Source: CAZLRH01 sp964562015 (lineage in GTDB: Bacteria > Verrucomicrobiota > Verrucomicrobiia > Opitutales > JABDGR01). From it: DNA of 64,000 nucleotides. The notes under the pieces are model-generated. The model was not told the origin of the DNA, ran no database searches, and worked only from the letters and a program-made list of their open reading frames with translations. The stretch covers positions 124,001 to 188,000 of the forward strand of contig CAZLRH010000007.1 of the NCBI GenBank assembly GCA_964562015.1, in the 5' to 3' direction. This document shows, in pieces, positions 44,951 to 53,814 of the stretch; the first letter of the stretch is position 1, and every line of letters begins with the position of its first letter. A program made the translations under genes and the position numbers.

Positions 44951-45278
44951 ACAGCCAGCCAGCTTGGCAGGTCCACCGCCCGCACGCAAACCGGATTGTG
45001 GGGGCTGTCCCAGTTGGGGTGTTTGGTCGAGCGTGCGCTCTGCATGAAATCCGGACTGTGAGTGGGGCTGCGCTATCTCAGTTGGGTGAGCGGGCGCTCC
45101 GCGCGCGCTTGCACTCTCCCGAGAAAAGTGCGCGGAGCGCGCGTTCCACCTTTTTGAGCTGAGATAGCACCTGTGAGTAAGGTGGGAACACCTGCCGGCC
45201 AGCCAAACACGTTCAAAGGAAGATCACGCCAACCATTACTTCAGCACTCCCTGCTCCACGCTTCCAACTCCCTGCTCC
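44951..45278. other. Noncoding interval with palindromic element E
   Basis: These 328 bases hold direct repeats of CCGGATTGTG/CCGGACTGTG (near 45000 and 45050), element E at 45070-45170, and a CTCCCTGCTCC tandem near 45246-45283. I see no gene. Confidence 0.5.
45070..45170. repeat. 100-bp palindromic repeat element E
   Basis: The ends GCTATCTCAGTT (45072-45083) and AGCTGAGATAGC (45157-45168) are inverted repeats with one mismatch; the inside has inverted CGCTCCGCGC and GCGCGGAGCG arms around a short loop. The structure resembles a miniature mobile element or REP-like palindrome. No coding frame is inside. Confidence 0.7.
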
Positions 45279-47702
45279 CTACTTCACCTTCAGCGTGGCC
45301 TGGGTGCTGGTGGCTTTGCCGTATTTGTTTGTTATTACCACCTTGTACTTGCCGCTATTTTTGGTGGTGAGCTTTTTGAGGATCAATGTGGCCTTGGCCG
45401 AGCCGCTCACGGTCGCGCTGTCTTTCAATTTCGTCGTATTGAAATACCACGCGTAAGCCAGCGGCGCGGTGCCCGTGACTTTGACGGTGAAGGTGGCGGT
45501 TTTGCCCTTGGCCGCATTGAGCGACTTCGGCTGGGTGGTGATGACGGGCGCGCTCGTCACGGCGAGCGCCGCGGCCTCGCTGGTGGTGTACTTGAGGCCG
45601 TTCGACACGCGCACGGTATAGCTGCCGGCTTCGGCCAGAGTGGAGGGATTCAGGATGAGCGTGGCGGATTGCGCACCGGAGACTCCGCCACCGTTCGTTA
45701 CTTTCACGCCGTTGCGATACCATTGGTAGAACAAGGTGTCCCCGCCCGAGCCTGCGACGGTAAAAGTGACTTGCTGACCGGCTTTGGCCTGCGCAGCGAC
45801 AGGTTGGATGGAAATCTCCACGCTCGGAACCGACGCCGCATCCGGCAACGTGGCGGTAAAAGTGGTGCCGTCGCTCGCCAGAAACTCGATCCCTGTGCCA
45901 AGGGCGACACCTTTAATCAAGCCAACCCCCGCTGGCGCCGGGCCCGTGCATTTCAACCACGCGGCCAGATCGAGGCTCAGGTAAACATTGCCGGCGGCGC
46001 CCAGCGCGACCCAGAAATTGCCCGAGAAGAAGACGGCATTAAGCGGCTCCGTCGTGCCGGTATCCACCGCAGACCACGTCGAGCCGTTCGCGCTGCTATA
46101 CGCGGCGCCCCCGTCGCCCACAGCGAGAAAAGTGGAATTGCCATAGGCCACCGCGCGAAAATTGGCGGTGCCGGCCTGCCGCTTGGTCCAGCTATTGGCC
46201 CCGTCGCTGGTGGTGACCAGCGCGCCGCCGTCGCCGGCCACGACGATGGAATTGATGCCGTTGTAGGCCGCGGCCCGTAAATGGCTGGTGAGCGACGGGC
46301 CGGTCAACGTCCAATTGCCCCCACTCGCCTTCAGCATGACGCCATTGGCACCCACCGCCAAAAAATGGGCCGTGGGCACGCCGGTCGAAATGACGTCATC
46401 CAGCTCCTGCGTGAGATTGCCGGTATTGGCTTTTGTCCACGAAACAAGATTGGTGCTCGTGAGCACGGTGCCGTTGAAGCCGACGGCGGCGAAGGCGCCT
46501 TCGGCGGCCGAATAAGCTGCACCGGTGGCGTCCATGGTCACGGTATTGCCACCGATATCCGTAAAGTTTTTCTGCGTCCACGTCACGCCCGCGTTGGTGC
46601 TGCGCAGAAAGGTGTGGTTGCCGACCTCGAGCACGGTGTTCCCGGTGTTGCCGATGGCCAAGCCGCGAAAAGTGCCATAGTAACCCACATCCACCAGACT
46701 CCAGGTCACCAAGTCCGACTGGGAAATAAAAAGGGTGTTATTACCGCCCACGACCACCACCTGATCGCCCGCGGCATTGATTGCCGCATCTTGCAACGGC
46801 GAGGCCCCCTGGACATCCGTCGTAGCCCAGCCATTGACGTTTACGGTTTCAGCCAAATTTCCGGACTCCGACATCGCCAGGTAAAAGGCTTTCCCGTCGA
46901 AGGACCGTTCGAACGCACGCACGCTGTTGATATTGCCGCTATTAAATACGGAGAGCGCATTAATCTGCGTCCAGTTCCGGCCATCCGTGCTGCCTCGAAA
47001 CGTGGCTGAGGTATTGGCCGCGATATCCCCGCCCGCGTTCAGCGCGGTGGCATTCCCAAAGCCGCCGGCGACTCCGCGCAAATTAGTCGTCGTATTCGAG
47101 GCCACCGCACTCCAGGCCCCCGTGACTTGGGTGGAATTGGCGACTACCATGGTGCCGTTCGCACCCACGGCCACGAACAAATCGTTCGTGGCGCTGTAGT
47201 TTATCCCGAGCAAGTTGGCCGTGGTGCCGCTCGTGGCGGCGGCCCAGGATGCGCCATCGGCGCTCACCAAAACGGTGCCGCCATCGCCGACGGCCACAAA
47301 GGTGGTGCCCGACACAGCCACCCGCCGGAGGTTCTTCGTAGTCGAAGCCGGGCTCACCTTGGTCCATGTGACCCCATCCGCACTATGCACCACGGCGCCG
47401 GCGTCGCCGACGGCCACCGTGACGTTGGCCAAGCCCGCAATGGAGCGCAAAACCAGGTTACCCGTGATGTTGGCGACGGTCCAGTTGCTGCCATCCGGGC
47501 TGGTGAGCACGGCGCTCTGCTGGCTGACCGCGAGAAAATTACCGTTAAAATACGTCACCCCAGTCAAGTCCTCGCGGGGCAGCAAGGGATTGCGCACGGT
47601 GACGTTTTGGATGCTCAAATTTTGGCCATGCGCCAGCCCCGCCACGCCAAGCATGATCAGGCAACGGCAAGCCAAGGCCCAAAGGTGAGTCATACGTTTC
47701 AT
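45279..47702 (-). CDS. Secreted beta-propeller-like protein with two C-terminal Ig-like domains
   Basis: The 807-residue protein has a signal peptide (about residues 1-26). Residues ~30-620 are a series of short repeats of the type FVAVGDGGTVLVSADGASW and FLAVGDGGAAYSSANGSTW, which look like BNR/photosystem-assembly (Ycf48-like) propeller repeats. Two Ig-like domains follow at about 625-715 and 718-807, each with QWYRNG- or AWYFNT-type central tryptophan. The protein ends in ATLKVK. A similar partial gene occurs at the right edge of the window, whose Ig region is clearly paralogous. A role in cell-surface interaction or adhesion is only inferred. Confidence 0.8.
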   Translation of the reverse strand: MKRMTHLWALACRCLIMLGVAGLAHGQNLSIQNVTVRNPLLPREDLTGVTYFNGNFLAVSQQSAVLTSPDGSNWTVANITGNLVLRSIAGLANVTVAVGDAGAVVHSADGVTWTKVSPASTTKNLRRVAVSGTTFVAVGDGGTVLVSADGASWAAATSGTTANLLGINYSATNDLFVAVGANGTMVVANSTQVTGAWSAVASNTTTNLRGVAGGFGNATALNAGGDIAANTSATFRGSTDGRNWTQINALSVFNSGNINSVRAFERSFDGKAFYLAMSESGNLAETVNVNGWATTDVQGASPLQDAAINAAGDQVVVVGGNNTLFISQSDLVTWSLVDVGYYGTFRGLAIGNTGNTVLEVGNHTFLRSTNAGVTWTQKNFTDIGGNTVTMDATGAAYSAAEGAFAAVGFNGTVLTSTNLVSWTKANTGNLTQELDDVISTGVPTAHFLAVGANGVMLKASGGNWTLTGPSLTSHLRAAAYNGINSIVVAGDGGALVTTSDGANSWTKRQAGTANFRAVAYGNSTFLAVGDGGAAYSSANGSTWSAVDTGTTEPLNAVFFSGNFWVALGAAGNVYLSLDLAAWLKCTGPAPAGVGLIKGVALGTGIEFLASDGTTFTATLPDAASVPSVEISIQPVAAQAKAGQQVTFTVAGSGGDTLFYQWYRNGVKVTNGGGVSGAQSATLILNPSTLAEAGSYTVRVSNGLKYTTSEAAALAVTSAPVITTQPKSLNAAKGKTATFTVKVTGTAPLAYAWYFNTTKLKDSATVSGSAKATLILKKLTTKNSGKYKVVITNKYGKATSTQATLKVK

Positions 47703-47818
47703 ATTTCCGGCAAACGAGAGGGGTATCTGCTAACCACAAATTAAATAGGAAAACCTGCCCGGGAGCAATTCCCAAGTCCTTTCCGACTAGAGAATTTTGC
47801 CCGGCCCCCTATTCCCAT

Positions 47819-49675
47819 TTACTTCACCGTCAAACGGGCGTTTGCGCTCGTCACGCTGCCGGAATCGTTGGTCACCACCACCCGATAGGCGCCACCATCA
47901 CTGGTTTTAACTTTGCGCAGAGTCAGGGTTTTTGCGGTGGGTCCGGCCACGGTGGCACTCGCGGACAATTTCTTTCCGCCTTTTTGCCATTGAAAGGTTT
48001 GTGGAGTATCGCCGCCGGTGACCACGCTGAAATGCACGGTCGAGCCCGCTTTGGCCGTCGCGCTATTGGGTTGCTGCGTGATGGTCGGTGGGTGGCCGAG
48101 GGTCAGCTTGACCGGCTTGGTAATCACCTGGCCGGCTTCGTTCAAGATAACCACGCTGTAGCTGCCCACGACTTCTCCATTGATGTTGCTGATGCGCAAA
48201 TTGGCCGCGGTTGTGCCGCTGTAATGGGCGTTGTCGATGATGGGGATGCCATTCAACTGCCATTGATATCCAAACGGCCCGGTGCCGGTGGCGGTGACGG
48301 ACAACGTGACGGATTGGCCGGTGCCGCGCCGGACGGCGACGGGCGCGGTCTTGATTTGCGGCGCCACTGGCGGCGGACTCACCGTGAGCGTGGCGGCATC
48401 GGTGGTGGTCGACGGATCGATACCTGTATCGGCCTCCAAACGGAATTTGTAGCCGGTCAGTGTCAGGTTCGCCTTGACCGTCAAGACGCTCGTCTTGGTC
48501 CCATTGTAAATCGTGTTGTCGGAAAGATCACCCCAATTGCTGCCGCCATCGGAGGACGCCTGCCATTGGAAATCTGGCGTCGGCGTGCCATCCACGACCG
48601 CCGTAAAATTGGCGGTGTTGCCGGCCACGACCGCATTATCTTGGGGCTGGGCCAGGACCTGCGGCGCATAAGTCACCGTGAGGATTACTTCGTCGGTCAC
48701 GACACTGCCGGCATGATTGGTCAAAATGCACCGGTAGGAGTTGCCGTTCAGCCCCTTGGTGATGCCGTCAATCGTCAACGTCGCATTGCTGGCGCCGGAA
48801 AAATGCGGAAAGGTGCTGGGCGCGGGGGTGTTGGTCACGTTCGACCAATCCGAAGAGCCCTTTTCCTGGGATTGCCAGAGATAAGTGGGTGCCGGGATGC
48901 CGTCGGCCGTCACGGAAAAAGTGGCGGTGTTGCCGACCTCCTCGGTGTCATCCACCGGTTGCACGGTGATGTTGGGCACCGCGGGCGGATTGGTGCCGTC
49001 CTGATAAATCAACAGTGTCTGCGGCTCGACCCCCGTCGTGCTGTCCACCGGAGAAAAGACGATTTGAAAGGCCCGCGGGTCGGCGTCGGTGTTGGCGGGA
49101 ATGTGGATGGTCAGGTTGGCGCTGTAATTGGTGCCCTGATAATGCGGGGCGGTAATCAGCGTATCATTGCTCGAAACGGCATTCCATGGCACGGTCGCCT
49201 TCATCACCACCTTCGCGTTCTGGTCGTCCTTGGTCACATCCACTTCGGTTGGCGTGATGGTCAATTGCTTTTTCGATCCGCTTTGAAAAATGTCCAACTG
49301 TTTCGTTTCGCCGCTGATGGTCACTTCCAACTGGCAGTGGCGGGTCACCAAGGCGTTGTTTTGGTCGGCACTGAGCGCAAAAGTAAAGAGGCCGCTGTCA
49401 CTGTCATAAGTGGATGAATTCAGGTGCATCCACGACGAGACGTTGCCGCCGGTATCGTCGGGATAAATAATCTTGGCTTCCGTGAGATCGCTGATGTCCG
49501 TGGCCAGGGTTGACGAGGCACTGATGGGCAACTGCGTGGACTCGGCCACCAAGTTGGGCGAAGCCGAAGGGATGAAGGAAATCGACGCCCGGGCCGACAG
49601 GCCGCCAGCCAAGATCAAGACCCCCGCCAAAAGGGTCTTGTGCAGCGGGTACAAGCTGGGAAGCCAAGCTTTCAC
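47819..49675 (-). CDS. Secreted protein with BACON-like N-terminus and four Ig-like domains
   Basis: A GTG at 49675 starts a 618-residue protein with a signal peptide (LLAGVLILAGGLSARA). Two beta-rich domains at about 30-235 resemble BACON or similar folds. Four Ig-like domains then run to the end, from PNITVQPVDDTEEVGNTATF at about 238 onward, with central TYLWQSQEKGSS, DFQWQASSDGGS, FGYQWQLNG and TFQWQKGG. The terminal strand is ANARLTVK. The protein is on the same strand as the propeller-Ig protein gene but with 116 bases between them. Function is unknown; surface adhesion is plausible. Confidence 0.8.
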   Translation of the reverse strand: MKAWLPSLYPLHKTLLAGVLILAGGLSARASISFIPSASPNLVAESTQLPISASSTLATDISDLTEAKIIYPDDTGGNVSSWMHLNSSTYDSDSGLFTFALSADQNNALVTRHCQLEVTISGETKQLDIFQSGSKKQLTITPTEVDVTKDDQNAKVVMKATVPWNAVSSNDTLITAPHYQGTNYSANLTIHIPANTDADPRAFQIVFSPVDSTTGVEPQTLLIYQDGTNPPAVPNITVQPVDDTEEVGNTATFSVTADGIPAPTYLWQSQEKGSSDWSNVTNTPAPSTFPHFSGASNATLTIDGITKGLNGNSYRCILTNHAGSVVTDEVILTVTYAPQVLAQPQDNAVVAGNTANFTAVVDGTPTPDFQWQASSDGGSNWGDLSDNTIYNGTKTSVLTVKANLTLTGYKFRLEADTGIDPSTTTDAATLTVSPPPVAPQIKTAPVAVRRGTGQSVTLSVTATGTGPFGYQWQLNGIPIIDNAHYSGTTAANLRISNINGEVVGSYSVVILNEAGQVITKPVKLTLGHPPTITQQPNSATAKAGSTVHFSVVTGGDTPQTFQWQKGGKKLSASATVAGPTAKTLTLRKVKTSDGGAYRVVVTNDSGSVTSANARLTVK

Positions 49676-49850
49676 GACGTAGGAAACCGCGAATTAATCC
49701 AAGGGTTGCAGGAGTAATTAGGGGTAAGAGGGTCTATTCCTCAATATATTGCATCGGCGTGGTCAATTCAACTCCACAATCATGCTGACTATCAGCAGGT
49801 TCGCCCGTTTAGGGGCAGAGGTATTGGCCCGGACCATCGGAGTCTCCAAG

Positions 49851-51914
49851 TCAGGGCTGGCTGCGCCGGGCCTCGAGCCGCGCCAGTTCGGCCCCAGACA
49901 GCAGATATTCGTTGTAGTCTTTCACTCCGGTAGCCACGGATTTTTGGAAGTACTCGCGCGCGCCGACCGGGTCTCCCTGGCGCAACCGCGTCATTCCGAT
50001 AAAATAGAAGGCTTCGCATTTTTGTCCGTCCACCGGCTCCGCGCCCGGATTTTCCGCCGCTGCCAACAGTGCCGCCTCGTCCAACTGTCCGGACAAAAAT
50101 TGCCCGATGGTCTTGGGCCAACGGTCCTTCCATAAGGTGATCGTCGGGACAAATTCAGGCGTGGCCTGGCCCAGCCGCAGCTGCAAGGCCTGCCGATACA
50201 GTTGCTCATAGTCCGAGTCGTTGGGCTCCAGCGCGATGGATTTGGCGTAGTCGGCTATGGCGGCGGCATAATCTCCCTGGGCGTTCCGGGCCCGCCCGCG
50301 CTCAGAGTAGTAGGCCGCGGCGCCGCTGGCATCCAGTTCGAGCGTGCGGGTGAAATCGGCGATGGCCTCAGTCCATTCACTTTTATGCATTCTGGCGCGG
50401 CCGCGATTTAAATAGGCCTGGAAATTATTGGGGTCGAGGGCCAGCGCGTGATCATCATCGGCAATAGCGCCGTCCCAATCCCCTTGTTTCACCTTGGCGG
50501 CGCCGCGATTGGAATAGGCGTGCGAACTCTTCGGGTCAATTTCCAGTGCGCGATTCAAGTCGGCGATCCCGCCGGCCAGGTCGTCGCCTTGCAGAATCTT
50601 GATGGCCCCGCGGTTGGAAAGGAGCACGGCATCATTCGGCTGAAGCGCAACGGCCCGATCAAAGTCGGCGAGGGCCCCGGCCCAGTCCTTTTTTCCCACC
50701 TTGGCGGCGGCCCGATTGGATAGGGCACCGGTATTCTTGGGATCGATTTCCAGGGCGCGATCGCAGTCGGCGATGGCCCCGTCCAAATCGCCGCTCTCAC
50801 ATTTGGCACCCCCGCGATTGCTCAAGGCCGTGTCGTTAGTAGGATCAAGTTCCAAAACCCGCGTGAATTCGGCGATGGCGCCCTTGAAGTCGCCCTTATG
50901 CATATCGGCCATTCCATTGACATAGGCACTGGCCTCCAGCGTGCGATCAAAGTTGAGCCGCACATTGTCGGCGACCGTCCAATTGCCATTGGCGGCGCGT
51001 CCCTGGGCTGCACCCTCCGCTCCCCCCGCGCGTTTTAGCGGCGGAAAAGACGGGCCGGGCGGCGGCCGGGCGTGCAAATAAGCATAACCGGCTTTCCCAT
51101 CCACCACCAAATCCACCCGCGTCAGACCGTAAAGCCCCAGGGTGCCGACCGGATCGGGCATTTCCGTGACGTCGGCAAACTCCTTGGCGGAGCCTTCGGT
51201 CAACGGCAAATCACTCAATGCCAGCGGCCCCAATTTATAGCCATCGGCCCACGCCCTCACCGTCGGTACGAAACCCGTGACGAGCAAAAACATTTCGATC
51301 CTCATGGAGTGGGCTGAGCGATGCACCGACCGCCAGTCCTGCCATGCCTGCGGCGGCAACGTCAGACCTTCGCCTGAACCGGTGTCCACCAGCAGCGTGC
51401 CGGTGCTTCCTTCGGGCAAGGGCACCTCTAATAATAGGACGGCGCCGGGATGGATTTTCCATTTCAGCCATCCGGCCGTTTCCGGAGGCAACGCCTCAAC
51501 CCTGCGTACTTCGCGCCGGTCCGCGTCGAAGACCAGGATGTTGTCCTTGATTTCCGGCCAGCCGACCAGGCCATCCACATGCATGGGAAAATCAACGACA
51601 AAAAGGCGCGAGGCAAAGGCGACTGCGCCCACGCTTACCTGCGCCCGTTCCGAGAACTTCCCGGGGATGCCTCCGTCGGTCGTATCTTTTTCCGGTTGCA
51701 CCGGATCCAATTTCACGCCGAGCCGTTGCGCCCCGCGTTCGGTCAGCACGGTTACACTCGTGCCGGTGTCCATGAAGAAAAGCGCCGGCCGTTCGTTGAC
51801 TGTGGCTTCGGGACAAACGACCCGGGTGTCGGAGAACTCGCTCGCACAACCGGAAAAAACCAGGGCCAGCGTCAAAAGTGACGGACCAAAGACAGCGAAA
51901 GGCCTAAAGGTCAT
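49851..51914 (-). CDS. Lipoprotein with retropepsin-like domains and tetratricopeptide repeats
   Basis: The ATG at 51914 gives 687 residues with a lipobox ending at C23 (LVFSGC). There are two DTG aspartyl-protease-like motifs: FFMDTGTSVTVL (D49) and LLVDTGSGEGLTL (D177). Together they would make up the two halves of a retropepsin-like active site in one chain. Residues ~325-570 contain about seven TPR units of the type AIADFTRTLELDASGAAAYY and AIADYAKSIALEPND. The reading frame continues upstream to 53162, but that region is antisense to ilvE. A similar single-chain aspartic protease plus TPR is uncommon. Activity is unproven. Confidence 0.82.
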   Translation of the reverse strand: MTFRPFAVFGPSLLTLALVFSGCASEFSDTRVVCPEATVNERPALFFMDTGTSVTVLTERGAQRLGVKLDPVQPEKDTTDGGIPGKFSERAQVSVGAVAFASRLFVVDFPMHVDGLVGWPEIKDNILVFDADRREVRRVEALPPETAGWLKWKIHPGAVLLLEVPLPEGSTGTLLVDTGSGEGLTLPPQAWQDWRSVHRSAHSMRIEMFLLVTGFVPTVRAWADGYKLGPLALSDLPLTEGSAKEFADVTEMPDPVGTLGLYGLTRVDLVVDGKAGYAYLHARPPPGPSFPPLKRAGGAEGAAQGRAANGNWTVADNVRLNFDRTLEASAYVNGMADMHKGDFKGAIAEFTRVLELDPTNDTALSNRGGAKCESGDLDGAIADCDRALEIDPKNTGALSNRAAAKVGKKDWAGALADFDRAVALQPNDAVLLSNRGAIKILQGDDLAGGIADLNRALEIDPKSSHAYSNRGAAKVKQGDWDGAIADDDHALALDPNNFQAYLNRGRARMHKSEWTEAIADFTRTLELDASGAAAYYSERGRARNAQGDYAAAIADYAKSIALEPNDSDYEQLYRQALQLRLGQATPEFVPTITLWKDRWPKTIGQFLSGQLDEAALLAAAENPGAEPVDGQKCEAFYFIGMTRLRQGDPVGAREYFQKSVATGVKDYNEYLLSGAELARLEARRSQP

Positions 51915-52127
51915 GCGAAAGTGAATTCCCGAAATGAACTGATATAGCCGTTGCTGGAAGGGATAGGAAAGGGGGCGAAGGTTAATTGTCCCATTTAGGA
52001 TAGTAGCCGCGGCCGGCCCAAGTACACGGAATAAATGTGGGCCATGCGCGCCGTTTAACCGACCGCCCCAACCGCAGGCTCGACAAGCGCCCGGCCGCGC
52101 GGCATATTCCACGTTTTTCCCTTTGCC

Positions 52128-53021
52128 ATGAAAGTGTACATCAATGGTCGTTTCCACGACGAGGCCGACGCCAAGGTGTCGGTGTTTGACCACGGTTTCC
52201 TCTATGGAGACGGGGTGTTTGAAGGCATTCGCCTCTATGACGGCTGCGTCTTCCGCCTGGAGGAGCACCTCGAGCGCCTGGAATACTCCGCCAAGGCCAT
52301 CCTGCTCGATTTGCCGTGGTCGCGCGCACACATTTCCGCCGCCACCTGCGAGGCCTGCCGCGTCAACAACCTGCGCAACGGTTACATCCGCCTCGTGGTC
52401 ACCCGCGGCGTGGGCAGCCTCGGCCTTTCCCCCAAGTCGTGCAGCAATCCGCAATTGATCATCATCGCGGACAAGATCCAGCTGTACCCGCCGGAATTCT
52501 ACGAGCAGGGCCTGAAAATCATCACGGTGCCCACGCGCCGCATCAATCCTTCCGCGCTGCCGCCGACGGTCAAATCGCTCAATTACCTGAACAACATTTT
52601 GGCGAAAATTGAGGCGCAGCACCTCGGTTACCATGAGGCCATCATGCTCAACGACGCGGGCTACATCGCGGAATGCACGGGCGACAATCTTTTCCTCGTC
52701 CACAAGGGCGTGTTGCTCACTCCGCCGTTCTCGGCGGGGGCGCTCGCGGGCATCACGCGTGGCGCGGTGCTGGACATCGCCCGCCAGCTCAATTTGCGCA
52801 TCGAGGAGAAGAATCTCACCCGTTATGACGTGTGGATAGCGGACGAATGCTTCCTCACGGGCACGGGCGCGGAAGTCATCGCGGTCATCGAAGTGGACGG
52901 CCGCAAGATTGGCGCCGGCAAACCCGGCCCCACAACCAAGCGCATCCTCGACCTCTTCTCCAAGCTGGTGAAACGCGAAGGCACCCGCATCGACACCAAG
53001 CCGGTGAAGAAAAAAAAGTAA
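52128..53021 (+). CDS. ilvE: Branched-chain amino acid aminotransferase
   Basis: This 297-residue class IV PLP aminotransferase catalyses the last step of leucine, isoleucine and valine synthesis. FDHGFLYGDGVFEGIRLYDG at about 20-39 is typical, the PLP lysine is K149 in TVKSLNYLNNILAK, and the glutamate-containing AECTGDNLFLV is present; FLTGTGAEVIAV follows. D-amino acid aminotransferase and aminodeoxychorismate lyase share the fold and cannot be fully excluded, but the length and motif fit IlvE. The C-terminus is basic (KKKK). It has no neighbouring ilv genes. Confidence 0.9.
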   Translation: MKVYINGRFHDEADAKVSVFDHGFLYGDGVFEGIRLYDGCVFRLEEHLERLEYSAKAILLDLPWSRAHISAATCEACRVNNLRNGYIRLVVTRGVGSLGLSPKSCSNPQLIIIADKIQLYPPEFYEQGLKIITVPTRRINPSALPPTVKSLNYLNNILAKIEAQHLGYHEAIMLNDAGYIAECTGDNLFLVHKGVLLTPPFSAGALAGITRGAVLDIARQLNLRIEEKNLTRYDVWIADECFLTGTGAEVIAVIEVDGRKIGAGKPGPTTKRILDLFSKLVKREGTRIDTKPVKKKK

Positions 53022-53030
53022 GCCCGAAGT

Positions 53031-53049
53031 GCTGACTCTTGCAGTCAGC
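53031..53049 (+). terminator. Hairpin after ilvE
   Basis: GCTGACT and AGTCAGC pair around CTTGC, ten bases after the ilvE stop. No U-run follows, so this may be an mRNA-stabilising hairpin rather than a classical terminator. Confidence 0.35.
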
Positions 53050-53100
53050 CCCTGCTTGCCTAGGCGGTACTTTCGTGTCACAGTAACGATAATTCCCGCC

Positions 53101-53430
53101 ATGGTCCAGCCCCTCACCGCTATTCCACTCCCTGTGGATAAAATCACTTCGCTCTGTCCCAAGTACGGGGTGCGGGAATTGGCGGTTTTTGGTTCGGTGT
53201 TGGAACCCGCGCGCTTCAGCGCGGAGAGTGACGTGGATTTTTTGGTGGCGTTTGAGCATGATGACTACGGCCCTTGGATGTCCAAACTCCTGTCTTTGGA
53301 AATGGACTTAACCAAGCTGCTGGGCCGTCGGGTGGAAGTGGTGTCCAAGCGCGGGATCGAGCAGAGTCGCAATGCCGTACGGCGCTCGGCCATCCTGCAA
53401 TCTGCCCAGTCTCTCTATGTCGCGGGATAA
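53101..53430 (+). CDS. mntA: MNT-type nucleotidyltransferase (MntA-like antitoxin)
   Basis: The ATG at 53101 gives a 109-residue protein with the minimal nucleotidyltransferase signature LAVFGSVLEPARF followed by SDVDFLVAF (G-S...S-D-x-D). In HEPN/MNT toxin-antitoxin systems MntA adds AMPs to a tyrosine of the HepT ribonuclease and neutralises it. The stop overlaps the hepT start by 14 bases. The partner hepT gene is broken here, so this antitoxin probably lacks a functional toxin. Confidence 0.85.
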   Translation: MVQPLTAIPLPVDKITSLCPKYGVRELAVFGSVLEPARFSAESDVDFLVAFEHDDYGPWMSKLLSLEMDLTKLLGRRVEVVSKRGIEQSRNAVRRSAILQSAQSLYVAG

Positions 53431-53754
53431 GGAAAGTCTCTTCGACATCCAGGCGGCGTGCGATGACATCGCCGCCTTCATGCGCGGAAAAGTGGAAGAT
53501 GATCTGCATCGTGATATCTTTTTGCGCTCGGCCGTGCTCTATCAAATCGCGGTCATTGGCGAGGCGGTCAAGCGACTCTCACCCGAGTTTTGCACCCAAA
53601 ATGCGGATATTCCCTGGCGTAATATTGCAGCATGAGAGACCGCCTCATCCACGGCTACGATGACGTGGATGTCAAAATTGTCTGGCAAACCGCCAGTCAG
53701 GAAATCCCCAAATTGGCCGATTTTTGCACAAGAATGACCTCTGCCGAAAACTGA
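53417..53754 (+). pseudogene. hepT: HepT-like HEPN ribonuclease, split by frameshift
   Basis: The first frame (53417-53635) reads MSRDKESLFDIQAACDDIAAF through IGEAVKRLSPEF and DIPWRNIAA, then a TGA. The rest of a HEPN protein continues in the next frame from 53632: MRDRLIHGYDDVD and on to 53754. The catalytic R-x4-H-x-Y motif (R-DRLI-H-G-Y) lies after the break. A single-base loss at about 53631 would explain the split; joined, the length (about 112) is normal for HepT. The ATG overlaps the TGA (ATGA), so re-initiation is conceivable but would produce a 40-residue fragment. Sequencing error is an alternative. Confidence 0.75.
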
Positions 53755-53814
53755 AGTCATAAGGCCGGAGTCGCGTGCTCAGCCCAAATCCCAGCTTCGA
53801 ACTTCAATCCGGTC

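Noticed and set aside
49749..50135. Plus-strand small frames near the 3' end of the TPR gene
   Set aside because: They overlap the TPR gene antisense and show no protein pattern.
51915..53162. Upstream extension of the DTG-TPR lipoprotein frame
   Set aside because: It lies antisense to ilvE, lacks any domain, and the lipoprotein signal begins at 51914.
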